Shown here in pieces: positions 1 to 8,761 of a stretch of DNA of 64,000 nt. Where the stretch lies: positions 1 through 64,000 of the forward strand of contig CBFCZK010000007.1 of assembly GCA_965602805.1 (NCBI GenBank), read 5' to 3'. Under the pieces are notes generated by a model. The model saw only the letters and a list, made by a program, of their open reading frames with translations, had not been told where the DNA came from and searched no databases. The translations under genes and the position numbers were made by a program. Numbering within the stretch: position 1 is the stretch's first letter; each line of letters begins with the position of its first letter. Source of the DNA: Thiomicrorhabdus sp965602805. Its GTDB lineage: Bacteria > Pseudomonadota > Gammaproteobacteria > Thiomicrospirales > Thiomicrospiraceae.

Positions 1-60
1 TGTTACCTATGTATCTGATATAAAGTGTTACCTATGTTTGTGTATCGGACAGGTGTCTTT
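1..60. mobile_element. Probable insertion-sequence end (partial, left edge)
   Basis: The 12-mer TGTTACCTATGT is present twice as a direct repeat, at 1-12 and 26-37, followed by a TCGGACAGGTGTC stretch. Repeated short motifs at the tip are typical of the ends of IS21- and IS481-type elements, so this may be the outer end of an element lying left of the window. No transposase sequence is visible here, so the family is a guess. Confidence 0.4.
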
Positions 61-66
61 TGTTTG

Positions 67-98
67 GTTACTTTATTTGGACAAGCAAATAAAGTGAC
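67..98. repeat. Strong hairpin, 13-bp stem
   Basis: GTTACTTTATTTG (67-79) pairs with CAAATAAAGTGAC (86-98) around a six-base loop, with one G-U pair. There is no T-run, so it is not a classical terminator. It sits between the probable insertion-sequence end and the 3' end of the acyltransferase gene, and its function is unknown. Confidence 0.5.
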
Positions 99-180
99 GG
101 GAAGCCGAATAAGAAAAAAGATGAAGAATTACGCAGATAAATAGGCTTCTCAACATTATCAGAAATCAGATTAAAAACTT

Positions 181-192
181 ACCAGGCCTGGT
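181..192. repeat. ACCAGGCCTGGT palindrome, copy 1 (intergenic)
   Basis: Exact copy of the highly iterated dodecamer, four bases beyond the stop codon of the minus-strand acyltransferase gene. The flanks extend the symmetry to TACCAGGCCTGGTA. Confidence 0.9.
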
Positions 193-195
193 AGG

Positions 196-1161
196 TTAAG
201 ATTTATAAATATCTACCACGCCCGGTGGTGGCTTACGGAAACGTTTATAAGACCAAAGATACTGCTCTGGCGCCAGTGCAATACAAACCTCAACCCCTGC
301 GTTTAAAGCCGCAGTGGCAACCAAATCATCGGGACTCGCTATGTCAGCATCCGCTGGCAGAAAGTGCAGTCTATAACCCTCTGCGTTGGGCAATCGCTGC
401 ATCGCCATAAACAGTACCGCGCAATCTGTTTTCTGAACCAGTTTACTCACCAATGTCATACTTCGAGCTGGACGGCCAAAGAAAGGTGCATAGACACCGC
501 CAGAAGCACCTGGGTCTTGATCTGGCAGAATCCCCGTGACTTCATTGTTTTTCAGGGCTTTAATCAGGGTTCTGACGCCCCGCAAATCGGTCGGTACCAG
601 TTTGGCGCCAAATCGTGCGCGCGCCTTCTTCATAAAAGATTCAACCGAAGGCACATTCGGTGGTCGATACAAGAAAGTCGAAGGATAATGACTCGATAGA
701 TAAACGGCATTCAGCTCCCAACTACCGATATGGGGTCCGAGCAAAATCACGCCTTTTTGATTCTCGATTGCCTCATCCAACAAGGCTTGGCCCTTAACCT
801 CTTTAATCAATGGCAGTAGCTTCTGCTCTGACCAACACCACATTGGCCCTAGCTCCGTAATGGCTTTACCTAATTCCAATAAGTTTTTATGCAGTAAAAC
901 CTGCTGTTCCGACACACTTAAATCTGGAAAAACCACTTGAATATTTTTCTGAGCGATACTTTTCTGACTGTTCGGTAGCCAAATTAACAGCCAACCAATG
1001 CCACGGCCTAATCTTTGATTCCATGCCAACGATAACCATGAAAAACCAATTACCAAACCTTTTAGAAAACCACCTAGCCAGGCCTGGTCACTTACCGAGG
1101 TCTTTTTAGATGCCTTTTTACAAACTTTCTTATGCGGCGATTGAGGGGGTGAACCACTCAC
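196..1161 (-). CDS. Lipid A biosynthesis acyltransferase (LpxL/LpxM family)
   Basis: A 321-residue protein of the HtrB/LpxL/LpxM family, which adds secondary acyl chains to Kdo2-lipid IVA at the inner membrane. The catalytic HxxxxE motif is seen as HIGSWE near residue 145. The family blocks ILPDQDPG and APFFGRPA follow, and the C-terminus carries YLWSYKRFRKPPPG. A hydrophobic anchor spans about residues 28-60. The N-terminus is unusually Lys- and Ser-rich. The start is GTG, overlapping the ttcA stop as GTGA, so translation is probably coupled to ttcA. Whether it is lauroyl- or myristoyl-specific cannot be told from sequence. Residues DQAWL near the N-terminus are encoded by a palindrome copy. 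Confidence 0.88.
   Translation of the reverse strand: MSGSPPQSPHKKVCKKASKKTSVSDQAWLGGFLKGLVIGFSWLSLAWNQRLGRGIGWLLIWLPNSQKSIAQKNIQVVFPDLSVSEQQVLLHKNLLELGKAITELGPMWCWSEQKLLPLIKEVKGQALLDEAIENQKGVILLGPHIGSWELNAVYLSSHYPSTFLYRPPNVPSVESFMKKARARFGAKLVPTDLRGVRTLIKALKNNEVTGILPDQDPGASGGVYAPFFGRPARSMTLVSKLVQKTDCAVLFMAMQRLPNAEGYRLHFLPADADIASPDDLVATAALNAGVEVCIALAPEQYLWSYKRFRKPPPGVVDIYKS
1078..1089. repeat. Palindrome copy 2, GCCAGGCCTGGT (coding)
   Basis: Exact ten-base core CCAGGCCTGG with one outer mismatch, inside the acyltransferase gene, encoding Gln-Ala-Trp on the minus strand. Confidence 0.85.
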
Positions 1162-2030
1162 AAATCAACCTCATCCAATTCAGACTGCATTAAACTCGCT
1201 TGCCCGGCATGATTGTCATCTGCAATTAACGGTTGCATGGCGCGCCATAGATTGGCATAGAGGTGTGGATTGGTTTTTTCTTGCTCTAACAACAGCTGTT
1301 TGGTCTGTTCACGAGCTTGCGGCTTAGCGTAGCAAGCCGGGCAATTATCTTCAATCACCGGTAATGCTGCTTCCGTGGCAAACTCGCGAGTTTGAAATTC
1401 ACGCACACGGACTAACGGACGGATAATACGCACATCCCCATCATCGTTTAAATAGTGCGCTTTCATCGTGCGTAATTGACCGGCGTTAAAAGCGCTCATA
1501 ATAAAGCTTTCTGCCAAGTCATCTAAATGTTGCGCTAAGGCCAAGACATTATAGCCTTCGCGACGACAGGTTGCATATAAAATACCGCGTTTTTGACGGG
1601 CGCAGAAACTACAGAAGGAGTTACCTTTCATGCGCTCTTCGGCCAATTTGACAATATCTTCGGACTCATAAAAGTACGGCACATCCAATGATGCACACCA
1701 GGCTTTTAATGGCGAAGGATCAAATCCTGGAATTTCCGGATCAATGGTACAGGCGGCAATCTCAAAGTTAATCGGTGCATGGCGCTGTATATGCTTCAAA
1801 ATAATGAGCAATGCCATGGAATCTTTGCCGCCTGATAAGCCCAGCAGCACACGGTCACCCTCACGTAACATTTTATACTGCGCCATCGCTTTACCGACCA
1901 GCTTCATAATCGGTTTAGGCGGGGTAATCCAATCCTTGGTGCGCTCTTTTTTCGAAAGCTTAATCGCAGGTGCTTCAGCATTGGCTTCACGGATGGATTC
2001 ATTATTTGATTCGGTCATGGTCACAGTCAT
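1158..2030 (-). CDS. ttcA: tRNA 2-thiocytidine(32) synthetase TtcA
   Basis: A 290-residue protein that makes 2-thiocytidine at tRNA position 32, using ATP and an iron-sulfur cluster. The PP-loop SGGKDS lies at about residues 66-71. Two CxxC pairs follow, CSFC near residue 140 and CPAC near 231, which with the LAQHLDDLAES block are diagnostic of TtcA rather than TilS. Length is close to that of E. coli TtcA, with a short Glu/Lys-rich N-terminal extension. It is first in a two-gene minus-strand unit with the acyltransferase, with a four-base overlap. Confidence 0.95.
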   Translation of the reverse strand: MTVTMTESNNESIREANAEAPAIKLSKKERTKDWITPPKPIMKLVGKAMAQYKMLREGDRVLLGLSGGKDSMALLIILKHIQRHAPINFEIAACTIDPEIPGFDPSPLKAWCASLDVPYFYESEDIVKLAEERMKGNSFCSFCARQKRGILYATCRREGYNVLALAQHLDDLAESFIMSAFNAGQLRTMKAHYLNDDGDVRIIRPLVRVREFQTREFATEAALPVIEDNCPACYAKPQAREQTKQLLLEQEKTNPHLYANLWRAMQPLIADDNHAGQASLMQSELDEVDL

Positions 2031-2120
2031 TTAAGGTTCGTTTAGTTTGTTAGCGACTATTTTACACAATCCGCTACAATAACGGTTTGATTAAACACGT
2101 TATAAACTGAGCCTTCTATC

Positions 2121-3212
2121 ATGCACTCTACAATGCCCCGCACAAATTTTACACTGCGTAAAACCCTACTTTGGTGCACTTTTTTGTTGGGACTGACACT
2201 CTATGCAAACAGTGCCAATGCTCTCACTCTGGCGACACAGGAAAGTAACCAGGCCTGGTCGTTTTCCACAGACTTAAAAATTGACCCTTTGAATATCAGT
2301 GGCATCGTCGTTACAGATGATTTTATGGCGTTGGCGACCGATGAAGGCTATCAAATACAACTCTTTAAGCCCGACAGCACAAAATCAAGTCACAAGTCAG
2401 GTCAGCAAGCGTGGCAGTCCCATCAAGTGATTACGTTAGACAGGTCTAATGCCGCTTTAAACACCGAACTCGATATTGAAGCCCTAGCCTGGCAAGCTCC
2501 TTACCTGTATGCGATAGGTTCGCACAGTGTTAAACGCGCCAAACTCAAAGACAATAACTCTGAAAAACAGAATTTAAAAAGACTGAAAATGGTGAGTCGC
2601 GAACCCGCCAGACAACAGTTATTTCGCATTCAGTTAGATCGACAATATAAAGCCGTCAATATTGAAAGTCTTTCGTTAGCCAAAGTATTACAAAAGCATG
2701 AGGCCTTAGGCTTGTTCACAAGCATCCCAAGCAAAGAAAATGGAGTGGATATTGAAGGCTTGGCAATTGATGGCAAAGGTCGGCTGTTAGTCGGCTTAAG
2801 AGGGCCAGTATTACGTGGCAATATCGCCAGCGTTTTACGTTTAAAACTGGATAAAAAGAAGTTTAAAGTTAAGTCGGTGAAAACGCTGTATTTGCCTCTT
2901 GATAGCCGAGGTATTCGCGGTTTAAGTCGCATGAGCGATACAAGTGAAGTGGCGTCTGGCTTTTTAGTGCTAACAGGGGCCGTAGGCGACCAAGCATTAA
3001 GCTATCAGGTCTATCGTTGGAATGGTCAAGACGGCCTACCAAGTAGATCGACTTCTAAAAAAACCTTGAGACTTTTATGTGATTTACCCGCCAGCCAGGG
3101 CAAACCAGAAGGTATTCAGTTTTTACAAAAAACCACCACCAACGTAGAATTCATCATTGTTCAAGATGGTCTAAAAAATGGCCAGCCAATCGTGTTTAGC
3201 TGCCCATTCTAG
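2121..3212 (+). CDS. Secreted DUF3616 domain protein
   Basis: A 363-residue protein of unknown function. The N-terminus has a basic start, a hydrophobic core (LLWCTFLLGLTLYA) and a small-residue cleavage region near NSANA, consistent with Sec export to the periplasm. The body resembles the DUF3616 family, with the recurring acidic blocks LDIEALAW and GVDIEGLAIDGKGRLLVGLRGP that suggest repeated beta-propeller-like blades. It is divergent from ttcA across about 90 bases and has no obvious operon partner. Codons for NQAW just after the signal peptide are a palindrome copy. Confidence 0.65.
   Translation: MHSTMPRTNFTLRKTLLWCTFLLGLTLYANSANALTLATQESNQAWSFSTDLKIDPLNISGIVVTDDFMALATDEGYQIQLFKPDSTKSSHKSGQQAWQSHQVITLDRSNAALNTELDIEALAWQAPYLYAIGSHSVKRAKLKDNNSEKQNLKRLKMVSREPARQQLFRIQLDRQYKAVNIESLSLAKVLQKHEALGLFTSIPSKENGVDIEGLAIDGKGRLLVGLRGPVLRGNIASVLRLKLDKKKFKVKSVKTLYLPLDSRGIRGLSRMSDTSEVASGFLVLTGAVGDQALSYQVYRWNGQDGLPSRSTSKKTLRLLCDLPASQGKPEGIQFLQKTTTNVEFIIVQDGLKNGQPIVFSCPF
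2248..2259. repeat. ACCAGGCCTGGT palindrome, copy 3 (coding)
   Basis: Exact dodecamer inside the DUF3616 gene, read as Asn-Gln-Ala-Trp immediately after the predicted signal peptide. Confidence 0.9.
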
Positions 3213-3375
3213 GGCTATTTTCCATTTACATATCCATCCACCAATCACTCACTCACTCAACACGCCAGTAAAGGTTATAAACTTCTTCTATAGGGCATCG
3301 CGCTACATTTGATATCCTCAGTACAACGGTATGGTATTATTCTTACGAATACTTACGATACAAACGGGTGATGGA

Positions 3376-4941
3376 ATGGATGATTTATTTGTCTTTGCTG
3401 CGGATACTGCTGAAGAAATTCAAAGCGATATACAGCATAAAATTGAACCGTGGAAGGTTCTCATTGTCGATGACGAACCCGAAGTCCATAAAATCACCAA
3501 GCTGGTCTTAGAGTCCCTCATTTTTGAAAATCAAAAGGTTGAATTACAGCATGCCTACAGCGCGGCAGAAGCTAAAGAAATTCTGCACAGACAAAATAAA
3601 AACGAACCCTTTGCGGTCGCCTTTATTGATGTTGTCATGGAAACGGATACCGCAGGACTGGATTTAGTCAAATATATGCGTGAAGATATGGATAACCATA
3701 TTACCCGCATCATCCTCCGTACTGGCCAACCGGGGCAAGCGCCCGAAGAATCGGTCATCAAAGATTATGATATCAACGACTACAAATCAAAAACCGAGTT
3801 AACCTCAAGCAAACTCAAAACCGCCCTCTATGCCTCATTGCGCTCTTATCGGGACATTATGACCATTGAGAATCATAGAGCGGGTTTGCAAAAAGTACTG
3901 AAAGCTATTGGTAACACCAGTTCAGAAACCAATCTACGCTCCTTAACCTCGCAAATCCTCTCGCAAATCGCCACGGTATTAGACTTGGAAGAAGATACCA
4001 TGTACTGCACCGTGTTGACCGCACCAGGTGAAGAAGATTACCAAGGCCAACACTTTAAAGTCTTGGCTAAGGCAGGCGAGCTATTCTCCGATCTAAAAGA
4101 AGATGAAATTTGCGTTATTCCGCCAGAGGTTGAAGCCCTATTTCGACAAGCCTATCAACAAAAATCTTCGGTACAAAAGGGAGTCGATTATGTCGCTTAT
4201 ATTGGTGGCGATATTGGTGAAGAGAACTTACTTTACGTCCGTAAATCGCCACCATTAACTGAATTAAACCTGCATTTATTGGATATTTTCATTGATAACT
4301 TCGCCAAAGCCTATACGGCTTTAGCACTTAAAGATGAAGTGGAGCAAAGTCAACGCGAATTAGTCTACATCCTGGGTGAAGCGGTTGAATTGCGCTCTAA
4401 AGAAACGGGTAGCCATGTTAAACGTGTCGGAGAGATCAGCTACATACTGGCAAAGGCTTATGGAATAGATAAAGCAGATTGTGCCCTTATTAAACTCGCC
4501 TCACCTCTGCACGATGTCGGTAAAGTCAGCATCCCTGACGCAATTCTCAACAAGCCTGGCAGGCTTGAACCCGAGGAACGTACCATCATGGAAACTCACG
4601 CTGAAGCCGGCTATAACATGCTGAAAAGTTCTAACACCAAGACCCTTAAAGCAGCGGCCCTTATTTCTCTTGAACATCATGAACACTGGGATGGAAATGG
4701 TTACCCTGCTAGAAAACATGGTGAACAGATTAATATTATGGCGCGCATTGCAGGCTTGGCCGATGTATTCGATGCATTAGGCAGCAAGCGCTGCTATAAG
4801 GATCCCTGGCCTATTGAAAAAATAATGGATTTGATTGAATCACAAAAAGGCAAACAGTTTGAACCTAAACTAGTTGATTTACTCAACGCAAACCTAAACG
4901 AAATATCAGCCCTAAGACAAGTATACCCGGACAATTACTAG
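3376..4941 (+). CDS. Response regulator with DUF3369 and HD-GYP phosphodiesterase domains
   Basis: About 521 residues from the preferred ATG at 3376; the in-frame ATG at 3331 adds 15 poorly protein-like residues. An N-terminal receiver domain (VLIVDDEPEVHK, phospho-acceptor Asp in FIDVVME) is followed by a DUF3369 middle region and a C-terminal HD-GYP domain. The HD motif is in HDVGK and the GYP motif is intact in HHEHWDGNGYP, so it should hydrolyse cyclic-di-GMP. It lies 44 bases upstream of a sensor kinase gene on the same strand, which is the likely phosphodonor. Input signal and output phenotype are not visible. Confidence 0.88.
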   Translation: MDDLFVFAADTAEEIQSDIQHKIEPWKVLIVDDEPEVHKITKLVLESLIFENQKVELQHAYSAAEAKEILHRQNKNEPFAVAFIDVVMETDTAGLDLVKYMREDMDNHITRIILRTGQPGQAPEESVIKDYDINDYKSKTELTSSKLKTALYASLRSYRDIMTIENHRAGLQKVLKAIGNTSSETNLRSLTSQILSQIATVLDLEEDTMYCTVLTAPGEEDYQGQHFKVLAKAGELFSDLKEDEICVIPPEVEALFRQAYQQKSSVQKGVDYVAYIGGDIGEENLLYVRKSPPLTELNLHLLDIFIDNFAKAYTALALKDEVEQSQRELVYILGEAVELRSKETGSHVKRVGEISYILAKAYGIDKADCALIKLASPLHDVGKVSIPDAILNKPGRLEPEERTIMETHAEAGYNMLKSSNTKTLKAAALISLEHHEHWDGNGYPARKHGEQINIMARIAGLADVFDALGSKRCYKDPWPIEKIMDLIESQKGKQFEPKLVDLLNANLNEISALRQVYPDNY

Positions 4942-4985
4942 CCATTAATTTAAAGACAACTCGCTCATATAGGTAAGGATATTGC

Positions 4986-6593
4986 ATGGAAAAAGACTAC
5001 GATTACGCTCTGATTCTAGGGTCTTTCATTATTGCTTTCCTAACCAGTTTTCTCGCAATTGCCTATGCCAGTTTCATTATCTGGCATAAGCGTTATAACT
5101 CCAAACTTTGGACCTATGGCGCCGCTTTTAATATGGGAATGGGCATCTGGACCATGCACTTTATTGGCATGCTCGCTTTACATCTCGACACCCCCATCGC
5201 TTTTGAAATTTTCGAAACCATTTTGTCTGCAGGCATTGCCGTCCTCGGCTCATATCTTGCATTTCGTATTCTCCTCAAAACTAAATACCACAACTCCAAA
5301 CAGCGTAAATTACTCGCTGCCTTTATCCTTGGTAGTAGTGTTGCCGGCATGCACTATATGGGCATGGACGCAATGCAGATGTTCCCTCCCATCCAATACA
5401 ACACTCTGCTGGTCATCGCTTCATTGGTCATTGCTTACTCAGCCTCTTATGTGGGTTTAGAGGTATTTATACGCTCAGCGGCTCGTGAAAGACATAATGT
5501 ATTTATTTTTAACAACCTTCTCGCCTCCATCATTTTAGGAACTGCAATTGCCGCTATGCACTACACTGGCATGGCTGCAGCAATCTTTGATGCGGGTTCC
5601 TACTGCACAGTCAAACAAGGCATTGAGGTAGGCCCTTTGGCCGCCTATGTGGTGAGCGTAGTGACTTTAATACTGGTCACCTCTTTCATGTTCATTATTT
5701 ATGAACAAGGTCAAGATACCAAACGGGCGCAACTAGAGCTCGAAGAGACCAATGCCAACCTCGAATCTCTTGTAAAAAAACGTACCGAAGGCATTCAACA
5801 GGCTCTAGAGGACTTAAAAAACGCCCAAGAGCTGCTGGTAGAAAATGAAAAAATGGCTTCTTTAGGAAGTTTGGTGGCAGGAGTGGCGCATGAGGTCAAC
5901 ACCCCGTTAGGGGTAGGTTTGACCAGTAGTACCTTATTAAAAGAAAAAATAATGCATCTAACCGGCCTTTTCGAAACCAATAAAATTACCCAAACCGCCC
6001 TAACCGATTTTTTACAACAGTCTCAAGAAACGTGCTCAATTCTGGAAGATAACCTGCATAAGGCTGCAGACCTGATTGCCAGTTTTAAACAACTCTCAGT
6101 TGATCAAACCAGTGATCAAACCTTCACCTTTAATATATATGATACTTTGAACTCTAACTTGACCAGCCTGAATCACGTTTTGAAAAAACAGCAAATCCAA
6201 AGCATTCTCTCTTGCGATAAACAGTTAACGACTAATAGCAACGCAGGTTCACTGAGTCAGATCGCTACCAACTTAATAATGAATGCTTCCATCCATGCTT
6301 TTGATGACAACACCCCCAACCCGACCATCGAGATTAAAGTCATTGAGCTCTCAAATAATGGCTTAGAAATCCAGTTTATCGACAATGGCAAAGGTATGGA
6401 TAAAGAAGTGATCGAAAAGGTATTTGAGCCATTCTTTACGACGAAACGCGGGGAGGGAGGCAGTGGCTTGGGCTTACACCTAGTGTATAACCTAGTAACC
6501 CAAAAGTTAAAAGGCACCATTACAGTTCAAAGTGAACTCGGTAAGGGCACCACTTTCATCATCAAAATTCCAACTCAGTTAGAACAAGTTTAA
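4986..6593 (+). CDS. MHYT-domain membrane sensor histidine kinase
   Basis: A 535-residue kinase. The N-terminal half has seven or so hydrophobic segments with three MHYT-type signatures (MHFIGM, MHYMGM, MHYTGM), a membrane domain proposed to bind metal or sense oxygen, CO or NO. A short coiled coil (residues about 240-285) leads to the dimerisation domain with phospho-acceptor His in GVAHEVNTPLG. The ATPase domain shows an N-box (NLIMNASIHAF), G1 (DNGKGMD), F (FEPFFTT) and G2 (GSGLGL). It is co-directional with the HD-GYP response regulator upstream, suggesting a cognate pair. The sensed ligand is inferred only from the family. Confidence 0.88.
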   Translation: MEKDYDYALILGSFIIAFLTSFLAIAYASFIIWHKRYNSKLWTYGAAFNMGMGIWTMHFIGMLALHLDTPIAFEIFETILSAGIAVLGSYLAFRILLKTKYHNSKQRKLLAAFILGSSVAGMHYMGMDAMQMFPPIQYNTLLVIASLVIAYSASYVGLEVFIRSAARERHNVFIFNNLLASIILGTAIAAMHYTGMAAAIFDAGSYCTVKQGIEVGPLAAYVVSVVTLILVTSFMFIIYEQGQDTKRAQLELEETNANLESLVKKRTEGIQQALEDLKNAQELLVENEKMASLGSLVAGVAHEVNTPLGVGLTSSTLLKEKIMHLTGLFETNKITQTALTDFLQQSQETCSILEDNLHKAADLIASFKQLSVDQTSDQTFTFNIYDTLNSNLTSLNHVLKKQQIQSILSCDKQLTTNSNAGSLSQIATNLIMNASIHAFDDNTPNPTIEIKVIELSNNGLEIQFIDNGKGMDKEVIEKVFEPFFTTKRGEGGSGLGLHLVYNLVTQKLKGTITVQSELGKGTTFIIKIPTQLEQV

Positions 6594-7279
6594 ATATTTG
6601 AATCAGAATGCTGTTCAAGTAATTTTTTAATGGCTTTCTTCCAAGAGGCTGAGAGTGCCGGGTGCTTAACCACCGCGTGTAAAATTTGCCAATCTTTATC
6701 GGTTTGATGGAACTGTTTGGCTAAAAACAGTTTTTGAATAGATATTTTATAAGGTGTTTTTGCCGCGTTGTCATCACTGCTATCTCGTGTTAACCAAGTC
6801 ACCGACTGACCTTTTTCTAGTTGGCCTGTCGCTAAAATACGGCAATAAAATCCAACTCGGCCACTCTCTGAATAGGTTTTTAAAAACTCTGCTGAACTCC
6901 AATCAGATCCGTCACTGGCGTGTTGCCCTAGTTTCCAGCAAGGTGAGCGTGGCTGAGAGACTTCGAGTAACACCGTGCCAATTTGCAGACGATCGCCTAA
7001 ACAGACTTCGGTTTCATCCAAGCCAGAAAGCGTTAAATTTTCGCCTAGAAAACCAAACGGTTGCTGAATATTAAAAAATGCGTAATTGCTTTCAGGCATG
7101 ACAAAAACCGCTTTATCTTCACCACCATGGTTTTTGGTATCGGCTTGTTCATCTCCAGAAAGGCCTGTTTTACTGACAGAAACCTGCCCATCAACCGCCG
7201 ACTTATGCATGGCACTTGGCGTGCCGTCGCGCCAAGATTGTATTTTTATTTTACCGATATTGACCGAAACCACTTTCAT
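6590..7279 (-). CDS. MOSC domain protein, YiiM-like
   Basis: About 229 residues from the ATG at 7279, which has GGGA nine bases upstream; a longer in-frame start at 7333 gives an unlikely leader. The MOSC core includes NHGGEDKAVFV and SQPRSPCWKLG. The Cys in the latter is the residue that ligates the molybdenum cofactor in this family. YiiM proteins reduce N-hydroxylated compounds such as 6-hydroxylaminopurine, but the substrate here is not known. The gene is convergent with the sensor kinase, and the two stop codons overlap by four bases. Confidence 0.82.
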   Translation of the reverse strand: MKVVSVNIGKIKIQSWRDGTPSAMHKSAVDGQVSVSKTGLSGDEQADTKNHGGEDKAVFVMPESNYAFFNIQQPFGFLGENLTLSGLDETEVCLGDRLQIGTVLLEVSQPRSPCWKLGQHASDGSDWSSAEFLKTYSESGRVGFYCRILATGQLEKGQSVTWLTRDSSDDNAAKTPYKISIQKLFLAKQFHQTDKDWQILHAVVKHPALSASWKKAIKKLLEQHSDSNI

Positions 7280-7365
7280 CAACTTTACATCCCTAGTACA
7301 TAACACTTTAAACACGTAATACTTAAAACACATGGTATTTTATAAGACGCTTAAGATTCTTTTTG

Positions 7366-7377
7366 ACCAGGCCTGGC
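7366..7377. repeat. Palindrome copy 4, ACCAGGCCTGGC (intergenic)
   Basis: Exact ten-base core with one outer mismatch. It lies about 70 bases beyond the stop of the minus-strand diguanylate cyclase, where a terminator for the trmA-tauE-cyclase unit would be expected. It could equally lie in the MOSC gene leader. Confidence 0.85.
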
Positions 7378-7443
7378 ATGTCCTGCGGCTTTACAAAATC
7401 ATGTGAGCGCAGGGTCAAACCCTAAACGAGTCTATTCAAATAA

Positions 7444-8715
7444 TTAAGCAGGCTCGAAAGTGGAGGTAACCACTTTATTTCGGCCTAAGTCCTTGGCTTG
7501 ATAGAGATTTTGATCCGCTTTTTCGATATAAGATTCAATCGGTTGCTGCAGGTTCCCTGCATTAATGACCAGAGCGCCAACACTCAACGTCAATGGCATC
7601 AAAGTCCCTTCCCAAGCTACTTTTAGCTTCTCAACCTGATGACGAATCCGTTCTGCGATAAGCTGAGCTTTCTCTAAGCTGGTATTGGATACGAGCAGTA
7701 AAAACTCTTCACCCCCATAACGAAACGCTAAATCATCTTGCCTTTGATTCGACTGTACTAATTCACCAAGCGCTTTGAGTACTTTATCCCCTGCCGGATG
7801 CCCCCAGGTATCATTAATCATTTTAAAATGATCTAAATCGAGCATAATAATGGCAATGGATTGATTTTCAAAAACACTTTTTTTCACCGTCTCTTGAAAT
7901 TTCTTATCTAAAGAGTGACGTAATAATAAGCCGGTTAAAGCATCATATTGCAACTCTTCAATCGCTTGATGCGATACCGCTAAACCAACTTGATTACTTA
8001 ACGAGACGGTAATCGCAAATAACCTAGAGAATATAAAACTCATTAACATATAGTCTTCTTCCCGAAACAAAAAGGCCATACTTAATGCCAGAGAGTGTTG
8101 CTCTGTATGAGAAATTAAAATACGCTGTTTTAAATCACTCTCGATAGCTAGGGCGTTAATCATCGGGGTTAAAGGACATAAATCTGCGGTTAATATCTCG
8201 CTGGGCTCTAACCTTTTACTTTCTTTAAAACCCATGACGAGTTGTTTTAACCAATTGACAGGCCGAATAACGACCTCTTTGTCAGCTTGCACATAGGTCT
8301 CTTCAATACTTTCAATCGAGAAGTCAAGCTGACTTAAAACATCCTCAAATTGATGCTCCAAGTAACCTTTGGCTAAATAGCGCTCCATTTTCTCAACAAT
8401 AGTGTAAATAACAGAAGCTTGGACCGGGGTGTTTTTTAGGAGGTTATCCCGCACCATATTGAGAGTAATGACCATTATCTCGAAGGGCAATGTCAGCTTG
8501 GCAGATGTTAAACCAAGTTCGAGATAATTGGTTTTAAAATCTTCATCAGACATGGATAAACTTTGATAAAAGCTATCTGCCTGCCGTTGCATGAAGTCAT
8601 CAATATGGACTTGACTATCAAACAATTCTCGAAAACATTCTGACGTCATCATGAGTTGGTTGAAGTCTTTAAAGGCTTTTTCTATATCCGTTGCGCTAAT
8701 CGAAGATAATTGCAT
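7444..8715 (-). CDS. Diguanylate cyclase (GGDEF) with helical N-terminal sensor
   Basis: About 423 residues from the ATG at 8715, chosen because GGAG lies seven bases upstream; an in-frame start at 8802 would overlap tauE. The C-terminal GGDEF domain is intact, with active-site GGEEF and an upstream RQDD inhibitory site (RxxD), so it should make cyclic-di-GMP and be product-inhibited. The first 280 residues are helical with no clear transmembrane segment. The stretch LGLTSAKLTLPFEI recalls the sensor modules of globin-coupled cyclases such as DosC, but I cannot confirm a globin fold. It is last in a unit with trmA and tauE. Confidence 0.85.
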   Translation of the reverse strand: MQLSSISATDIEKAFKDFNQLMMTSECFRELFDSQVHIDDFMQRQADSFYQSLSMSDEDFKTNYLELGLTSAKLTLPFEIMVITLNMVRDNLLKNTPVQASVIYTIVEKMERYLAKGYLEHQFEDVLSQLDFSIESIEETYVQADKEVVIRPVNWLKQLVMGFKESKRLEPSEILTADLCPLTPMINALAIESDLKQRILISHTEQHSLALSMAFLFREEDYMLMSFIFSRLFAITVSLSNQVGLAVSHQAIEELQYDALTGLLLRHSLDKKFQETVKKSVFENQSIAIIMLDLDHFKMINDTWGHPAGDKVLKALGELVQSNQRQDDLAFRYGGEEFLLLVSNTSLEKAQLIAERIRHQVEKLKVAWEGTLMPLTLSVGALVINAGNLQQPIESYIEKADQNLYQAKDLGRNKVVTSTFEPA

Positions 8716-8761
8716 ACCAACTCCAAACTCCATGAAATGTATTTCACTATTAAAACAGGAT

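Noticed and set aside
4553..4568. Inverted repeat AAGCCTGGCAGGCTT within the HD-GYP gene
   Set aside because: It resembles the palindrome loosely but is centred differently and lies in a conserved coding block, so it is probably chance.
6754..7319. Plus-strand frames opposite the MOSC gene
   Set aside because: They are antisense shadows without recognisable features.
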